From: Pseudomonas moorei
GTDB lineage: Bacteria > Pseudomonadota > Gammaproteobacteria > Pseudomonadales > Pseudomonadaceae
Assembly: GCF_008801475.1 (NCBI RefSeq)
Contig: NZ_VZPP01000002.1
Location: forward strand, 248,001 to 312,000
Length of the DNA stretch: 64,000 nucleotides
Reading direction: 5' to 3'
The notes under the pieces are model-generated. The model was not told the origin of the DNA and ran no database searches. It saw only the letters and a program-made list of their open reading frames with translations. Below are positions 19,159-30,290 of this stretch, in pieces. The position numbers and the translations under genes were made by a program. How positions within the stretch are numbered: the first letter of the stretch is position 1; every line of letters starts with the position of its first letter.

Positions 19159-19882
19159 AATTTCCGCCCTGCATAAATATTATGGCGATCACCATGTGCT
19201 CAAAGGCATCGACCTGAGTGTCGAGGAAGGTCAGGTGGTGGCAATCATCGGGCGCAGCGGCTCGGGTAAATCGACCCTGCTGCGCACCCTCAACGGTCTG
19301 GAGTCGATCAACGATGGCGTCATCGAGGTCGACGGCGAATACCTTGATGCCGCCCGCGCGGACCTGCGTAGCCTGCGGCAAAAAGTCGGCATGGTGTTCC
19401 AGCAGTTCAACCTGTTTCCGCACCTGACGGTGGGCGAGAACGTGATGCTCGCGCCGCAAGTGGTGCAGAAAGTGCCGAAAGCCAAGGCCGCCGAACTGGC
19501 GCGGCAGATGCTGGAGCGCGTAGGACTGGGCGAGAAATTCGATGCTTTCCCCGATCGACTGTCCGGTGGGCAGCAACAACGGGTGGCGATTGCCCGTGCC
19601 CTGGCGATGTCGCCAAAAGTGCTGTTGTGCGATGAAATCACCTCGGCACTGGACCCGGAGCTGGTCAATGAAGTGTTGAGCGTGGTCCGGCAACTGGCCA
19701 GGGAAGGCATGACACTGATCATGGTCACCCACGAAATGCGCTTTGCCCGGGAGGTTGGGGACAAGTTGGTGTTCATGCATCTGGGCAAGGTGCATGAAGT
19801 GGGGGATCCGAAAGTGCTGTTCGCCAATCCGCAGACGGCGGAGCTGGCGAATTTCATTGGCACCGTAGAAGCAACTGGTTAA
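19145..19882 (+). CDS. Polar amino acid ABC transporter ATP-binding protein
   Basis: This 245-aa cytoplasmic ATPase energises the importer. Walker A is GRSGSGKSTL, the signature is LSGGQQQRVAIARAL and Walker B is VLLCDEITSALDPE. It is of the GlnQ/HisP class. GGAGA precedes the ATG at 19145, and the gene starts inside the end of the second permease gene. A REP palindrome begins 7 bases after the stop and closes the operon. The four-gene importer with its regulator sits between trxA and ppx, which are adjacent in P. aeruginosa, so the block looks acquired or lineage-specific. Confidence 0.94.
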   Translation: MPLLRISALHKYYGDHHVLKGIDLSVEEGQVVAIIGRSGSGKSTLLRTLNGLESINDGVIEVDGEYLDAARADLRSLRQKVGMVFQQFNLFPHLTVGENVMLAPQVVQKVPKAKAAELARQMLERVGLGEKFDAFPDRLSGGQQQRVAIARALAMSPKVLLCDEITSALDPELVNEVLSVVRQLAREGMTLIMVTHEMRFAREVGDKLVFMHLGKVHEVGDPKVLFANPQTAELANFIGTVEATG

Positions 19883-19888
19883 ATCCTC

Positions 19889-19918
19889 TGTGGCGAGGGA
19901 GCTTGCTTCCTCGCCACA
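19889..19918. repeat. REP palindrome
   Basis: The inverted repeat TGTGGCGAGGGAGC / GCTTCCTCGCCACA surrounds a short TT loop. The same element occurs at 27743-27772. It lies directly after the importer operon and may act as an mRNA-stabilising hairpin. Confidence 0.85.
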
Positions 19919-20011
19919 GAACCTGCGCAGGATCAAGGCTTTGAACACTGCGCGTTGGCGGCAGCCTTTGATCGTGGCACGATGTCAGGGTTATCGACCG
20001 AGACCCTGACC

Positions 20012-21514
20012 ATGCCGCAATCCCAAGCCAAGAATCTGTCCCTGATCGCCGCAATCGACCTGGGCTCCAACAGCTTTCACATGGTCGTGGCCAAGGCCCA
20101 GAACGGCGAAATCCGCATTCTCGAACGTCTCGGGGAAAAGGTTCAGCTGGCCGCCGGCATCGACGAAGAGCGCCAGCTCAGCGAAGAATCCATGCAGCGC
20201 GGGCTCGACTGCCTCAAACGATTTGCCCAACTGATCAACGGTATGCCCACGGGCGCCGTGCGCATCGTCGGCACCAATGCCCTGCGCGAAGCCCGCAACC
20301 GCGCCGAATTCATCCGTCGCGCCGAAGAAATCCTGGGGCACCCGGTGGAGGTCATCTCCGGCCGTGAAGAGGCGCGCCTGATCTATCTCGGCGTGTCCCA
20401 CACCCTCGCCGACACCCCGGGCAAGCGCCTGGTGGCCGACATCGGTGGCGGCAGTACTGAATTCATCATCGGCCAGCGTTTCGAACCCTTGCTGCGCGAA
20501 AGCCTGCAAATGGGCTGTGTCAGCTTCACCCAGCGCTATTTCAAGGACGGCAAGATCACCCCGGCCCGCTACGCCCAGGCGTACACGGCGGCACGGCTGG
20601 AGATCATGAGCATTGAACACGCCCTGCACCGCCTGACCTGGGATGAAGCCATCGGCTCCTCGGGAACCATCCGCGCCATCGGTTTGGCATTGAAGGCCGG
20701 CGGTCATGGTGCGGGCGAAGTCAACGCCGAGGGGCTGGCCTGGCTCAAGCGCAAGCTGATCAAGCTCGGTGATGTCGAGAAAATCGACTTCGAAGGCATC
20801 AAGCCCGACCGGCGCGCGATTTTCCCGGCCGGCCTGGCGATTCTCGAAGCCATTTTCGACGCCCTCGAACTGCAACGCATGGACCATTGTGAAGGCGCCC
20901 TGCGTGAAGGCGTGCTCTACGACCTGCTGGGTCGCCATCACCATGAGGACGTGCGCGAACGCACCCTCACCTCGCTGATGGAGCGTTATCACGTCGACCT
21001 TGAACAGGCGGCGCGGGTCGAACGCAAGGCCCTGCATGCGTTCGATCAGGTGGCCAAGGACTGGGATCTGGAGGACGGTGTCTGGCGTGAACTGCTCGGC
21101 TGGGCCGCCAAGGTCCACGAAGTGGGCCTGGACATCGCCCACTACCAGTACCACAAGCACGGCGCCTACCTGATCGAACACTCGGACCTGGCCGGGTTCT
21201 CCCGCGAAGACCAATTGATGCTCGCACTGCTGGTGCGCGGCCACCGTCGCAATATTCCCAAGGACAAATTCGCCGAGTTCGGCGATGACGGCATCAAACT
21301 GATTCGCCTGTGCGTGCTGCTGCGCTTCGCGATCCTGTTCCATCACATCCGCGGCACTCAAGCCATGCCTCAGGTCGAACTCAATGCCAATGGAAACAGC
21401 CTGGAAGTGGTATTCCCGGAAAACTGGCTGGACGACAACCAGCTGACCCAGGCCGACTTCGCCATCGAAGCGGAATGGCTCACCCGGGTCGACATCGTCC
21501 TGAACGCTCGCTGA
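20012..21514 (+). CDS. ppx: Exopolyphosphatase
   Basis: This 500-aa enzyme releases phosphate from the ends of polyphosphate and can also act on pppGpp in this family. The N-terminal ASKHA domain has [17 protein letters not shown] and [15 protein letters not shown], both phosphate-binding loops, and [12 protein letters not shown]-terminal HD-like helical domain follows ([25 protein letters not shown] region). The ATG at 20012 gives the Pseudomonas-type N-terminus [11 protein letters not shown]; no strong ribosome site is visible. It converges with ppk across a shared terminator. Confidence 0.96.
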   Translation: MPQSQAKNLSLIAAIDLGSNSFHMVVAKAQNGEIRILERLGEKVQLAAGIDEERQLSEESMQRGLDCLKRFAQLINGMPTGAVRIVGTNALREARNRAEFIRRAEEILGHPVEVISGREEARLIYLGVSHTLADTPGKRLVADIGGGSTEFIIGQRFEPLLRESLQMGCVSFTQRYFKDGKITPARYAQAYTAARLEIMSIEHALHRLTWDEAIGSSGTIRAIGLALKAGGHGAGEVNAEGLAWLKRKLIKLGDVEKIDFEGIKPDRRAIFPAGLAILEAIFDALELQRMDHCEGALREGVLYDLLGRHHHEDVRERTLTSLMERYHVDLEQAARVERKALHAFDQVAKDWDLEDGVWRELLGWAAKVHEVGLDIAHYQYHKHGAYLIEHSDLAGFSREDQLMLALLVRGHRRNIPKDKFAEFGDDGIKLIRLCVLLRFAILFHHIRGTQAMPQVELNANGNSLEVVFPENWLDDNQLTQADFAIEAEWLTRVDIVLNAR

Positions 21515-21528
21515 AAACCAGCAAAAGC

Positions 21529-21560
21529 AAAAAGGGCGATCCAATGGATCGCCCTTTTTT
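21529..21560. terminator. Bidirectional terminator between ppx and ppk
   Basis: AAAAAGGGCGATCC and GGATCGCCCTTTTTT form a strong stem with a 3-base loop and T-tract. It terminates ppx and could act on ppk read-through from the other side. Confidence 0.92.
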
Positions 21561-21588
21561 GTGCCCGCGATTCAGCAAGTAACCCACC

Positions 21589-21620
21589 CCTGTGGGAGCG
21601 AGCTTGCTCGCTCCCACAGG
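21589..21620. repeat. REP palindrome
   Basis: CCTGTGGGAGCGAGC and GCTCGCTCCCACAGG form a perfect palindrome with a two-base loop. It lies between the ppx terminator and the ppk stop codon. This is the common P. fluorescens-group REP core. Confidence 0.88.
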
Positions 21621-21629
21621 TTTTGTGCG

Positions 21630-23849
21630 TTAACGAACCGTCAGGATCGGGCTGCCCAGGCGCTCCAGCAACGTCGCCTGTGCACTGCGCGGGTTCTGGT
21701 TGCCGGTCGGCGTATTGCGGATGTAACGGCCGTCCGACTGCAAGCTCCAGCTGTGGGTGTTATCAGTGAGATACAACTCCAGCTCCTTCTTGACCCGCAT
21801 GATCAGCTTCTTGCCCTCGACCGGGAAGCAAGTTTCGACGCGTTTGTCGAGGTTGCGCTCCATCCAGTCGGCACTGGACAGGAACATCTGCTCGTCGCCG
21901 CCGTTGAGGAAGTAGAAGACCCGGGTGTGCTCGAGGAAGCGACCGATGATCGAGCGCACATGGATGTTGTGCGAAACCCCGGCGATGCCCGGCCGCAGGC
22001 AGCACATGCCACGCACCACCAGATCGATGCGCACGCCCGACTGGCTGGCCTTGTACAGCGCACGGATGATCTTCGGATCGGTCAGCGAGTTGAACTTGGC
22101 GATGATGTGCGCCGGTTTGCCGTCGAGGGCGAACTGGGTTTCGCGGGCAATCATGTCGAGCATGCCCTTCTTCAGGGTGAACGGCGCATGCAGCAACTTC
22201 TTCATGCGCAGCGTCTTGCCCATGCCAATCAACTGGCTGAACAGCTTGCCAACGTCTTCGCACAAGGCGTCGTCGGAGGTCAGCAGGCTGTAGTCGGTGT
22301 ACAGGCGGGCGTTGCCGGCGTGGTAGTTACCGGTGCCCAGGTGCGCATAACGCACGATTTCACCGGCCTCGCGACGCAGGATCAGCATCATCTTGGCGTG
22401 GGTCTTGAAGCCGACCACGCCATAAATCACCACCGCACCCGCCGCTTGCAGGCGGCTGGCCAGTTGCAGGTTGGATTCTTCGTCGAACCGCGCGCGCAAT
22501 TCGATGACGGCGGTGACTTCCTTGCCGTTACGCGCGGCATCGACCAGCGCATCGACGATTTCCGAGTTGGCGCCGGAGCGGTACAGGGTCTGGCGTACAG
22601 CCAGAACGTGCGGGTCCTTTGCCGCCTGACGCAGCAGGTCGACCACCGGGGTGAATGACTCAAACGGGTGCAGCAACAGGATGTCCTGCTTGCTGATCAC
22701 GCTGAAGATGTTTTCGCTGTTCTGCAGCAGTTTGGGGATCTGCGGCGTGAACGGCACGTATTGCAGCTCGCGCTGGCTGTCCAGGCCGGTAATGCTGAAC
22801 AGTCGCGTCAGGTTCACCGGGCCATTGACCTGATACAGCTCGGTCTCGCTCAGGTTGAATTGCTTGAGCAGGTAGTCGGACAGGTGTTTCGGGCAGGTAT
22901 CAGCCACTTCCAGACGCACCGCGTCACCGTAGCGACGGGAGAACAGTTCACCGCGCAACGCGCGGGCCAGGTCCTCGACATCCTCGGAGTCCAGCGCCAG
23001 GTCGGCGTTACGGGTCAGGCGGAACTGATAGCAGCCCTTGACCTTCATGCCCTGGAACAGGTCATCGGCGTGAGCGTGGATCATCGATGACAGGAACACA
23101 TAGTTGTCGCCAGAGCCGCCGACTTCTTCCGGCACCTTGATGATCCGTGGCAACAGGCGCGGGGCCGGAATGATCGCCAGGCCGGAATCGCGACCGAAGG
23201 CGTCGATACCTTCGAGCTCGACGATGAAGTTCAGGCTCTTGTTGACCAGCAACGGGAACGGGTGCGTCGGATCGAGGCCGATCGGGGTGATGATCGGGGC
23301 GATTTCATCGCGGAAGTAACGACGAACCCAGGTCTTGAGCTTGGTCGTCCAGTGCCGGCGACGAATGAAGCGGACCTGATGCTTCTCCAGCTCCGGCAGC
23401 AGGATATCGTTGAGAATCGCGTACTGACGGTCAACGTGACCATGCACCAGCTCGCTGATGCGGGCCAGGGCCTGGTGCGGTTGCAGGCCATCGGCACCGG
23501 CCTGTTCACGGGCGAAGGTGATCTGTTTCTTCAGGCCGGCCACTCGAATTTCGAAGAACTCGTCCAGGTTGCTGGAGAAGATCAGCAGAAACTTCAACCG
23601 CTCCAGCAAGGGGTAGGACTCATCCAGCGCCTGTTCCAGTACGCGGATGTTGAACTGCAGTTGCGACAGCTCGCGGTGGATATAGAGGCTGCTGTCATCC
23701 AGGCCCGGAATCGCAATCGCTGGCGCTGCCGCGGCGGTTTCGGCGACCGCTTGCGGAGCGGGCTCCAGTTCCGGCGGGGTTTCGTCGATTTGCTCCACCA
23801 CAGGCTGAGCGTCTTTTACGGCAACTTCAGTGAGTACTTCGGTATTCAT
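21630..23849 (-). CDS. ppk1: Polyphosphate kinase 1
   Basis: This 739-aa enzyme makes polyphosphate from ATP. After an acidic, Pro/Ala-rich N-terminal tail (about 45 residues, typical of Pseudomonas) the conserved core starts [18 protein letters not shown]. It contains [14 protein letters not shown] and the phospho-histidine region [20 protein letters not shown]; a second catalytic block is [20 protein letters not shown] ([16 protein letters not shown]). CCCAGGAA lies before the ATG at 23849. It is encoded opposite ppx and 18 bases downstream of hemB on the same strand, an order shared with P. aeruginosa. Confidence 0.97.
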   Translation of the reverse strand: MNTEVLTEVAVKDAQPVVEQIDETPPELEPAPQAVAETAAAAPAIAIPGLDDSSLYIHRELSQLQFNIRVLEQALDESYPLLERLKFLLIFSSNLDEFFEIRVAGLKKQITFAREQAGADGLQPHQALARISELVHGHVDRQYAILNDILLPELEKHQVRFIRRRHWTTKLKTWVRRYFRDEIAPIITPIGLDPTHPFPLLVNKSLNFIVELEGIDAFGRDSGLAIIPAPRLLPRIIKVPEEVGGSGDNYVFLSSMIHAHADDLFQGMKVKGCYQFRLTRNADLALDSEDVEDLARALRGELFSRRYGDAVRLEVADTCPKHLSDYLLKQFNLSETELYQVNGPVNLTRLFSITGLDSQRELQYVPFTPQIPKLLQNSENIFSVISKQDILLLHPFESFTPVVDLLRQAAKDPHVLAVRQTLYRSGANSEIVDALVDAARNGKEVTAVIELRARFDEESNLQLASRLQAAGAVVIYGVVGFKTHAKMMLILRREAGEIVRYAHLGTGNYHAGNARLYTDYSLLTSDDALCEDVGKLFSQLIGMGKTLRMKKLLHAPFTLKKGMLDMIARETQFALDGKPAHIIAKFNSLTDPKIIRALYKASQSGVRIDLVVRGMCCLRPGIAGVSHNIHVRSIIGRFLEHTRVFYFLNGGDEQMFLSSADWMERNLDKRVETCFPVEGKKLIMRVKKELELYLTDNTHSWSLQSDGRYIRNTPTGNQNPRSAQATLLERLGSPILTVR

Positions 23850-23867
23850 CGAATGTTCCTGGGAGGG

Positions 23868-25007
<1,140 letters not shown>

Positions 25008-25088
25008 TCACGTCGAGACACATTTGGACACTTTCCTGAATGTGTACGAAGGGTTAGGCTGCGCGTTCATTTCGCCAGCACCCAGACA

Positions 25089-25721
25089 ATGCTCCAACAA
25101 TTTCTGCATGACTTCGGCTACTTTGCCCTGTTTCTCGGCACGTTCTTCGAAGGCGAAACCATTCTGGTGCTCGCAGGCTTCCTCGCGTTCCGTGGATACA
25201 TGGATATCAACCTGGTGGTGGTCGTGGCGTTCTTCGGCAGTTATGCCGGCGATCAGCTGTGGTACTTCCTGGGACGAAAGCACGGGCGCAAGTTGCTTGC
25301 GCGCAAACCACGCTGGCAACTGATGGGTGACCGGGCGCTGGAACATATCCGCAAACACCCGGACATCTGGGTGCTGAGCTTCCGCTTCGTCTATGGGTTG
25401 CGCACCGTGATGCCCGTCGCCATCGGCCTGTCGGGCTACCCACCGGGCCGCTACTTGCTGCTCAACGGCATTGGGGCCGCGGTCTGGGCTGCCGCGCTGG
25501 CTGCCGCCGCCTATCACTTCGGCGCGGTGCTGGAAGGCATGCTCGGCAGCATCAAGAAATACGAGCTATGGGTGCTGGGCGCCCTGCTCATCCTGGGCCT
25601 GATCCTGTGGCTGCGCCGACGCTTCAAGAATGCCCGCCTGGCCAAACAGATCTATGCCGACGAGCAAGCCCTGAAGGCCGAACGAGCCAAAACCGAAAGT
25701 CCTAAGACGCCAGCCGAGTGA
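25089..25721 (+). CDS. DedA-family membrane protein
   Basis: This 210-aa inner membrane protein belongs to the DedA/VTT group, whose members have been linked to lipid flipping and membrane potential. The family motifs FLGTFFEGETILVLAGFLA, GDQLWYFLGRKHGRK and RFVYGLRTVMPVAIGLSGYP are all present, including the conserved Glu/Asp and Arg residues. The C-terminus is a basic tail after a LWLRRRFKNARLAKQ helix. The ATG at 25089 has no strong ribosome site but fits the family start. Its last 20 bases overlap the end of the convergent hydroxylase gene. Confidence 0.9.
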   Translation: MLQQFLHDFGYFALFLGTFFEGETILVLAGFLAFRGYMDINLVVVVAFFGSYAGDQLWYFLGRKHGRKLLARKPRWQLMGDRALEHIRKHPDIWVLSFRFVYGLRTVMPVAIGLSGYPPGRYLLLNGIGAAVWAAALAAAAYHFGAVLEGMLGSIKKYELWVLGALLILGLILWLRRRFKNARLAKQIYADEQALKAERAKTESPKTPAE

Positions 25722-26937
25722 AGCGGTTTCTGCAGCAGTAGAGACCGATGCCGCTGAGCAAGCTGTAACTGAGCAGGCCGACCCAGCCCACCGCGTTGGC
25801 CGTCCACAACCCCACCAGCGGCGCCAGCCATACCAGCGGCACGTTCGACGCCAGTCGCAATAACTCCAGCTTCAACGCCCACGGGCGATTCTCCAGGGCC
25901 ACGCCCAGCACGAACAGTCCCAACGCCATTGCACTCCAGCCCAAGACCAGAGCGGCGGTCGACAGGCTCGGCTCCAGATTCATCAAGTAACTGCCCAACG
26001 CGATGTAAACGCAGAACTGCAGCAAGACGTAGAGCTGCTGCCGCCCGTCCAGCGGCACCTCGAACTTGCGGAACTGGGTCAGGTCCGGTTTGCTCATCGG
26101 GTATTTGGCCGCTACGTCCGCCGGCCGCCAACCGGTGCGCATGAACCAGATCCGCAACTTGTCCCAGGTGCTTTGCGCACGCCGGGCATCCGCCCACAAC
26201 TGCGCATAGAACTGCACGTTCGCCCATATCGGATTCCAGCTCGCCAGCGGCGTGGTCACGCCGAAGATCACCGGTTCGGTCTCGTCTTCTTCCTGGAACG
26301 AGCCGAACAGGCGATCCCAAATAATGAACACCCCGCCGTAGTTGCGATCCATGTAAAGAGCGTTCTGTGCATGGTGAGCCCGATGATTGGACGGCGTGAC
26401 AAAGAACCACTCGAACCAGCCGAGCTTGGGAATGTGCCGGGTATGAACCCAGAACTGGTACAGCAGGTTCAGCGCGCCGACGCTGACGAATACCAGCAGC
26501 GGCACGCCAACCACCGCCAAGGGCAAGTAGAAGATCCAGCTCAGCAGAAATCCGGTGCTGGTCTGACGCAGGGCGGTGGAGAGGTTGTAGTCCTCGCTCT
26601 GGTGGTGCACCGAATGCGCGGCCCAGAGAATGTTGCGTTCGTGGCCCATGCGATGCAGCCAGTAGTAGCAGAAGTCGTAGAAGACGAAGGCGAAAACCCA
26701 GACCCAAACGCTGTCGGCCGAAAGCTCGGACAGCGCCAGATGCTTGAGGGCAAAGGCATAAGTGACCAGCCCCACGCCCTTGGTCAGCAGGCCGGTGGTG
26801 GTCGACAGCACGCCGGTGCTGATGCTGTTGATCGCGTCCGCCACCCGATAGTTGCTCACCCCGCGCCAACGGTCGGCCAACAGCTCGACGGCAATCAGCA
26901 CAAAGAAAAACGGCACCGCATACAAAATGAAGTCCAT
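25702..26937 (-). CDS. Sterol desaturase / fatty acid hydroxylase superfamily membrane protein
   Basis: This 411-aa di-iron membrane enzyme has the histidine clusters HRMGH (95-99), HSVHH (108-112) and HRAHH (about 186-190). Several spans flank them, plus an extra C-terminal membrane region of about 100 residues. Such proteins hydroxylate or desaturate lipids; relatives include alkylglycerol monooxygenase-like proteins with a similar extended C-terminus. The N-terminus MDFILYAVPFFFVLIAVELLAD is a membrane anchor. It ends inside the convergent DedA gene, overlapping by 20 bases. The substrate is unknown. Confidence 0.88.
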   Translation of the reverse strand: MDFILYAVPFFFVLIAVELLADRWRGVSNYRVADAINSISTGVLSTTTGLLTKGVGLVTYAFALKHLALSELSADSVWVWVFAFVFYDFCYYWLHRMGHERNILWAAHSVHHQSEDYNLSTALRQTSTGFLLSWIFYLPLAVVGVPLLVFVSVGALNLLYQFWVHTRHIPKLGWFEWFFVTPSNHRAHHAQNALYMDRNYGGVFIIWDRLFGSFQEEDETEPVIFGVTTPLASWNPIWANVQFYAQLWADARRAQSTWDKLRIWFMRTGWRPADVAAKYPMSKPDLTQFRKFEVPLDGRQQLYVLLQFCVYIALGSYLMNLEPSLSTAALVLGWSAMALGLFVLGVALENRPWALKLELLRLASNVPLVWLAPLVGLWTANAVGWVGLLSYSLLSGIGLYCCRNRFTRLAS

Positions 26938-27052
26938 GACGCGCCCTGATCGGAATCCTGGGGACAGATGCTATGTGTAGCCGCGATTTAACCCTATGGC
27001 AACGAGTGACAAATTAGTGGACATTTAACGCCATGAATATGGAGAAAAGCCC

Positions 27053-27721
27053 ATGAGCAAAAAAGTTGCAGTGATCCTTTCCGGTTGTGGCGTGTACGAC
27101 GGCGCAGAGATCTACGAAAGCGTGATTACCTTGCTGCGCCTGGACCAGCGCGGCGCCCAGGTGCAGTGTTTTGCCCCGGACATCGCGCAGTTGCATGTGA
27201 TCAACCACCTGACCGGCGAAGAAATGCCCGAGTCGCGCAATGTGCTGGTGGAGTCGGCGCGCATCGCCCGTGGCGAGGTCAAGGACATCCGCGAAGCCAG
27301 CGTCGAGGATTTCGATGCCTTGATCGTTCCCGGCGGTTTCGGTTCGGCCAAGAACCTCTCCAACTTTGCCGTCGAAGGCACCGGCTGCACTGTGCAACCG
27401 GACGTACTGGCCCTGACCGAAGCCTTTGCCGAGGCCGGCAAGCCGGTCGGCCTGATCTGCATCTCGCCGGCACTGGCAGCGAAGATCTATGGGCCGGGCG
27501 TGACCTGCACCATCGGCAACGACGCCGACACCGCAGCCGCCCTGAACAAGATGGGCGCAACCCACAAGGAATGCGCAGTCAGCGAAATCGTCGAAGACAA
27601 GGCACGCAAACTGGTGACCACCCCGGCGTACATGTTGGCGCAGTCGATCAGCGAAGCGGCGTCCGGCATCAACAAGCTGGTCGACCGAGTGCTTGAGCTG
27701 ACCCACGAAAACGACGCCTGA
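27053..27721 (+). CDS. elbB: Isoprenoid biosynthesis glyoxalase ElbB
   Basis: This 222-aa DJ-1/PfpI-superfamily protein has the start MSKKVAVILSGCGVYDGAEIYESV and the nucleophile-elbow cysteine in GLICISPALAAKIYG. FDALIVPGGFGSAKNLS is also present. E. coli ElbB has weak glyoxalase activity and was linked to isoprenoid production; the physiological role is unsettled. GGAGAAA precedes the ATG at 27053. The gene stands alone and is followed by a REP palindrome. Confidence 0.92.
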   Translation: MSKKVAVILSGCGVYDGAEIYESVITLLRLDQRGAQVQCFAPDIAQLHVINHLTGEEMPESRNVLVESARIARGEVKDIREASVEDFDALIVPGGFGSAKNLSNFAVEGTGCTVQPDVLALTEAFAEAGKPVGLICISPALAAKIYGPGVTCTIGNDADTAAALNKMGATHKECAVSEIVEDKARKLVTTPAYMLAQSISEAASGINKLVDRVLELTHENDA

Positions 27722-27742
27722 CACATCGCAGTGACTGATTTC

Positions 27743-27772
27743 TGTGGCGAGGGAGCTTGCTCCCTCGCCACA
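27743..27772. repeat. REP palindrome
   Basis: TGTGGCGAGGGAGC / GCTCCCTCGCCACA is a perfect palindrome with a TT loop. It lies between the convergent ends of elbB and the YaiI-family gene. Confidence 0.87.
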
Positions 27773-27786
27773 AGGGCGGCATACGC

Positions 27787-28242
27787 TCAGGCGTTACGCG
27801 ATAACCGGGTCAATATCCGATCCAGTGCATTGGCAAACGCCTGCTTTTCCCGCTCGCCAAACGGCGCCGGGCCACCACCCATCTGCCCCTGCTCTCGCAA
27901 ATCGGTGAACAGGTTACGCACTGCCAGCCGATCACCCATGTTCTGCGCATCGAACTCCTTGCCTCGCGGGTCCAGCGCGGCAACGCCCTTTTTCACCAGA
28001 CGGTCGGCCAGCGGCACATCGCTGCAGATCACCAACTCCCCAGGCACCGCGTGCTCAACCAGGTAATCGTCGGCCGCGTCCGGGCCGCTCGGCACCACGA
28101 TCAGCTTAACCAGCGCCAGGCCCGGCTTGATCTGCGGCTGCCCGGCCACCAGCACCACTTCGAAGCGGCGCTTGAGGGCGAACTTCACCACCAGGTCCTT
28201 GGCCGCCCTGGGGCAGGCGTCGGCATCGATCCAGACACGCAT
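27787..28242 (-). CDS. YaiI/UPF0178 (DUF188) family protein
   Basis: This 151-aa cytoplasmic protein is of a PIN-like nuclease fold family. The start MRVWIDADACPRAAKDL, SDVPLADRLVKKGVAALDPRG and the C-terminal GGGPAPFGEREKQAFANALD are family hallmarks. Conserved Asp residues near the N-terminus and in DVPLAD would form an acidic metal site, but no activity is established. The ATG at 28242 follows AGAGGAA with good spacing; an upstream start at 28290 falls in a REP element and is rejected. Confidence 0.9.
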   Translation of the reverse strand: MRVWIDADACPRAAKDLVVKFALKRRFEVVLVAGQPQIKPGLALVKLIVVPSGPDAADDYLVEHAVPGELVICSDVPLADRLVKKGVAALDPRGKEFDAQNMGDRLAVRNLFTDLREQGQMGGGPAPFGEREKQAFANALDRILTRLSRNA

Positions 28243-28266
28243 CAGTTTTTCCTCTTCCAAAAAGCA

Positions 28267-28328
28267 TCGCGAGCAGGCTCGCTCCCACAAGGTTAGCGCT
28301 AATCCTGTGGGAACGAGCCTGCTCGCGA
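28267..28328. repeat. Inverted pair of REP elements
   Basis: Unit one (TCGCGAGCAGGCTCGCTCCC...) is followed after a short spacer by its inverted partner (CCTGTGGGAACGAGCCTGCTCGCGA). Together they form a larger imperfect cruciform, the usual doublet arrangement of mobile REPs. Confidence 0.85.
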
Positions 28329-28348
28329 ATGTGAGCGAAGCGAATGCG

Positions 28349-30247
28349 TTAAGAAACAGCTACCCGACGCTTCTCAGCCATCCAGCTCCGACCGTACAAC
28401 ACAACAATCGCAACTATCGCCACCGCCTGAGCACTCAGCGAATACGCATCGGCATGAATTCCCAGCCAGTCGAATTCAAAGAACGGCACCGGCCGCGTAC
28501 CGAAGATCCCGGCTTCCTGCAGCGCCTTCACACCATGCCCGGCGAACACCACCGACAGCGCGCACAGCAGAGCAGCGTTGATGCTGAAGAACAGCGCCAG
28601 CGGCAGTTTCGCTGAACCACGCAGGATGACCCATGCCAGGCCGACCAACAGCACCAGCGCCGTCGCCCCACCGGCCAGTACCGCATCGTGACCGGCAGGG
28701 CCGGCCTGCAGCCACAGGGTTTCGTAAAACAGGATCACTTCGAACAGCTCCCGATAAACCGAGAAAAACGCCAGGATCGCAAAGCCGAAACGCCCGCCAC
28801 CGCCCACCAGGCTGCTCTTGATGTAATCCTGCCAGGCTGCGGCATGACGACGGTCGTGCATCCACACGCCGAGCCACAGCACCATGACGCTGGCAAACAG
28901 TGCCGTCGCGCCTTCCAACAGTTCCCGCTGGGACCCGCTGACATCGATCACATACGCCGCCAGCGCCCATGTCCCCAGACCGGCCAACAGCGCCAGCCCC
29001 CAACCGACGTTGACACTGCGCACCGCCGATTGCTGACCGGTGTTACGCAAGAAGGCGAGGATTGCCGCCAGCACCAGGATGGCTTCCAGACCTTCGCGCA
29101 GCAGAATCAACAAGCCGGAAATAAAGCTCAGGGACCAGCTCAAACCATCACTGCCCAACAAGCCGGCGGACACTTTCAACTTGGCCTTGGCGGCCTCCAG
29201 ACGCTGTTCTACCTGCTCTACCGGCAAGCCATCTTGCAACGACTGACGGTAGGCCATCAGCGATTTTTCAGTGTCTTTGCGCACGCTGGCATCGACGTTA
29301 TCCAGCGAGCTTTCGACCAGTTCGAAGCCTTCCAGATACGCCGCAACCGACAAGTCATAGGCCTGATCGTGTTCACCGGCGCGATAGGCCGCGATGCTCT
29401 TGTCCAGCGTGGCGGCGGTGTAGTCGAGCAACTGCGCCGGGCCGCGCTTGACTTGCGGTGGTTGAGCCCGCTGGGCACGGAAGGTCGCAGCCGCTTGCGG
29501 GCCTTCCGCCACCTGAACTTCGGATGGCGTCTGACGGGCCAGATCGGCAATGTTGTAAAGCTTGTCGCTACTGGCCGCCGTCGGATCGGCACTGAAGCTG
29601 GCGACGTAAGTGGCCAGATCCCAGCGCTGACGATCGTCCAGCTGATCGGCGAAGGCCGGCATGTCGGTGCCTTCGACGCCAAGTCCCAGGGTGCTGTAGA
29701 TCCCGTAGAGGCTCAGGTGATCCAGGCGCGCGGCATCCCGCAGATTGGCCGGTGGCGGGGTCAGGCCGACACCCGCAGGGCCGTCGCCAGCGCCCGCATC
29801 GCCGTGGCACACCGAACAATGCTGGGCGTACAGCGGTGCGCCACGAGTTGGGTCCGGGGTTATGACAGGGGCCTGGCTGACCTCGTAGGCCACGGCCAGT
29901 TTCGCGCCCAGTTGCCGGGCCTGACGGGCGACATCCGCGCCGTCCTGACGCGCCGTGATCGCCGCATGCAGCGCACTGATGCCCTGCTCCAGCCCGGCTT
30001 TTTCCGGCTTGTCCGGCATGGCGGCGACCAGCCCTTGCAGCACCCGGGTGAATTCGAGCTGCTCGCGGTATTCAGACTCGTCAGTGACCTTGCCTGCCTG
30101 AACCGTTGCCGGGTAATCCGCACCGATGTAGTCGAGCAGGTGCAGCGCTTTCGGCGCGGCTTCCACCGTGTCGGCCAGCAGATGGGAGCTGCATAAGGCC
30201 AGCAACGGCACAAACAGCCAGGCCAGGAAACGGGACGGGGCAATCAT
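28349..30247 (-). CDS. FTR1-family iron permease fused to a cytochrome c domain
   Basis: This 632-aa protein has a signal peptide (ends near HLLA-DT) and a periplasmic region with one class I cytochrome c domain (heme site C144-S-V-C-H148, MPAFADQLDD downstream). A helical linker follows, then seven-span FTR1 permease helices from about residue 375. Iron-site motifs are REGLE (384-388) and RELFE (499-503), with a third RELLE (441-445). FTR1 permeases import ferric iron after oxidation of Fe(II); the fused heme domain could be the electron acceptor, replacing a separate oxidase (inference). It is monocistronic, with a possible Fur-like site upstream. Confidence 0.9.
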   Translation of the reverse strand: MIAPSRFLAWLFVPLLALCSSHLLADTVEAAPKALHLLDYIGADYPATVQAGKVTDESEYREQLEFTRVLQGLVAAMPDKPEKAGLEQGISALHAAITARQDGADVARQARQLGAKLAVAYEVSQAPVITPDPTRGAPLYAQHCSVCHGDAGAGDGPAGVGLTPPPANLRDAARLDHLSLYGIYSTLGLGVEGTDMPAFADQLDDRQRWDLATYVASFSADPTAASSDKLYNIADLARQTPSEVQVAEGPQAAATFRAQRAQPPQVKRGPAQLLDYTAATLDKSIAAYRAGEHDQAYDLSVAAYLEGFELVESSLDNVDASVRKDTEKSLMAYRQSLQDGLPVEQVEQRLEAAKAKLKVSAGLLGSDGLSWSLSFISGLLILLREGLEAILVLAAILAFLRNTGQQSAVRSVNVGWGLALLAGLGTWALAAYVIDVSGSQRELLEGATALFASVMVLWLGVWMHDRRHAAAWQDYIKSSLVGGGGRFGFAILAFFSVYRELFEVILFYETLWLQAGPAGHDAVLAGGATALVLLVGLAWVILRGSAKLPLALFFSINAALLCALSVVFAGHGVKALQEAGIFGTRPVPFFEFDWLGIHADAYSLSAQAVAIVAIVVLYGRSWMAEKRRVAVS

Positions 30248-30290
30248 GAATGAGTCTCAGTTGGAAATACGAAGTAATATATTGTTCACT

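Noticed and set aside
19889..19918. Possible attachment site or intrinsic terminator after the importer operon
   Set aside because: The palindrome has no T-run and recurs elsewhere in the window, so it is a REP element.
19991..21544. A 517-codon minus-strand open frame across ppx
   Set aside because: It is antisense to ppx and runs through the ppx terminator; it has no ribosome site and no recognisable protein pattern.
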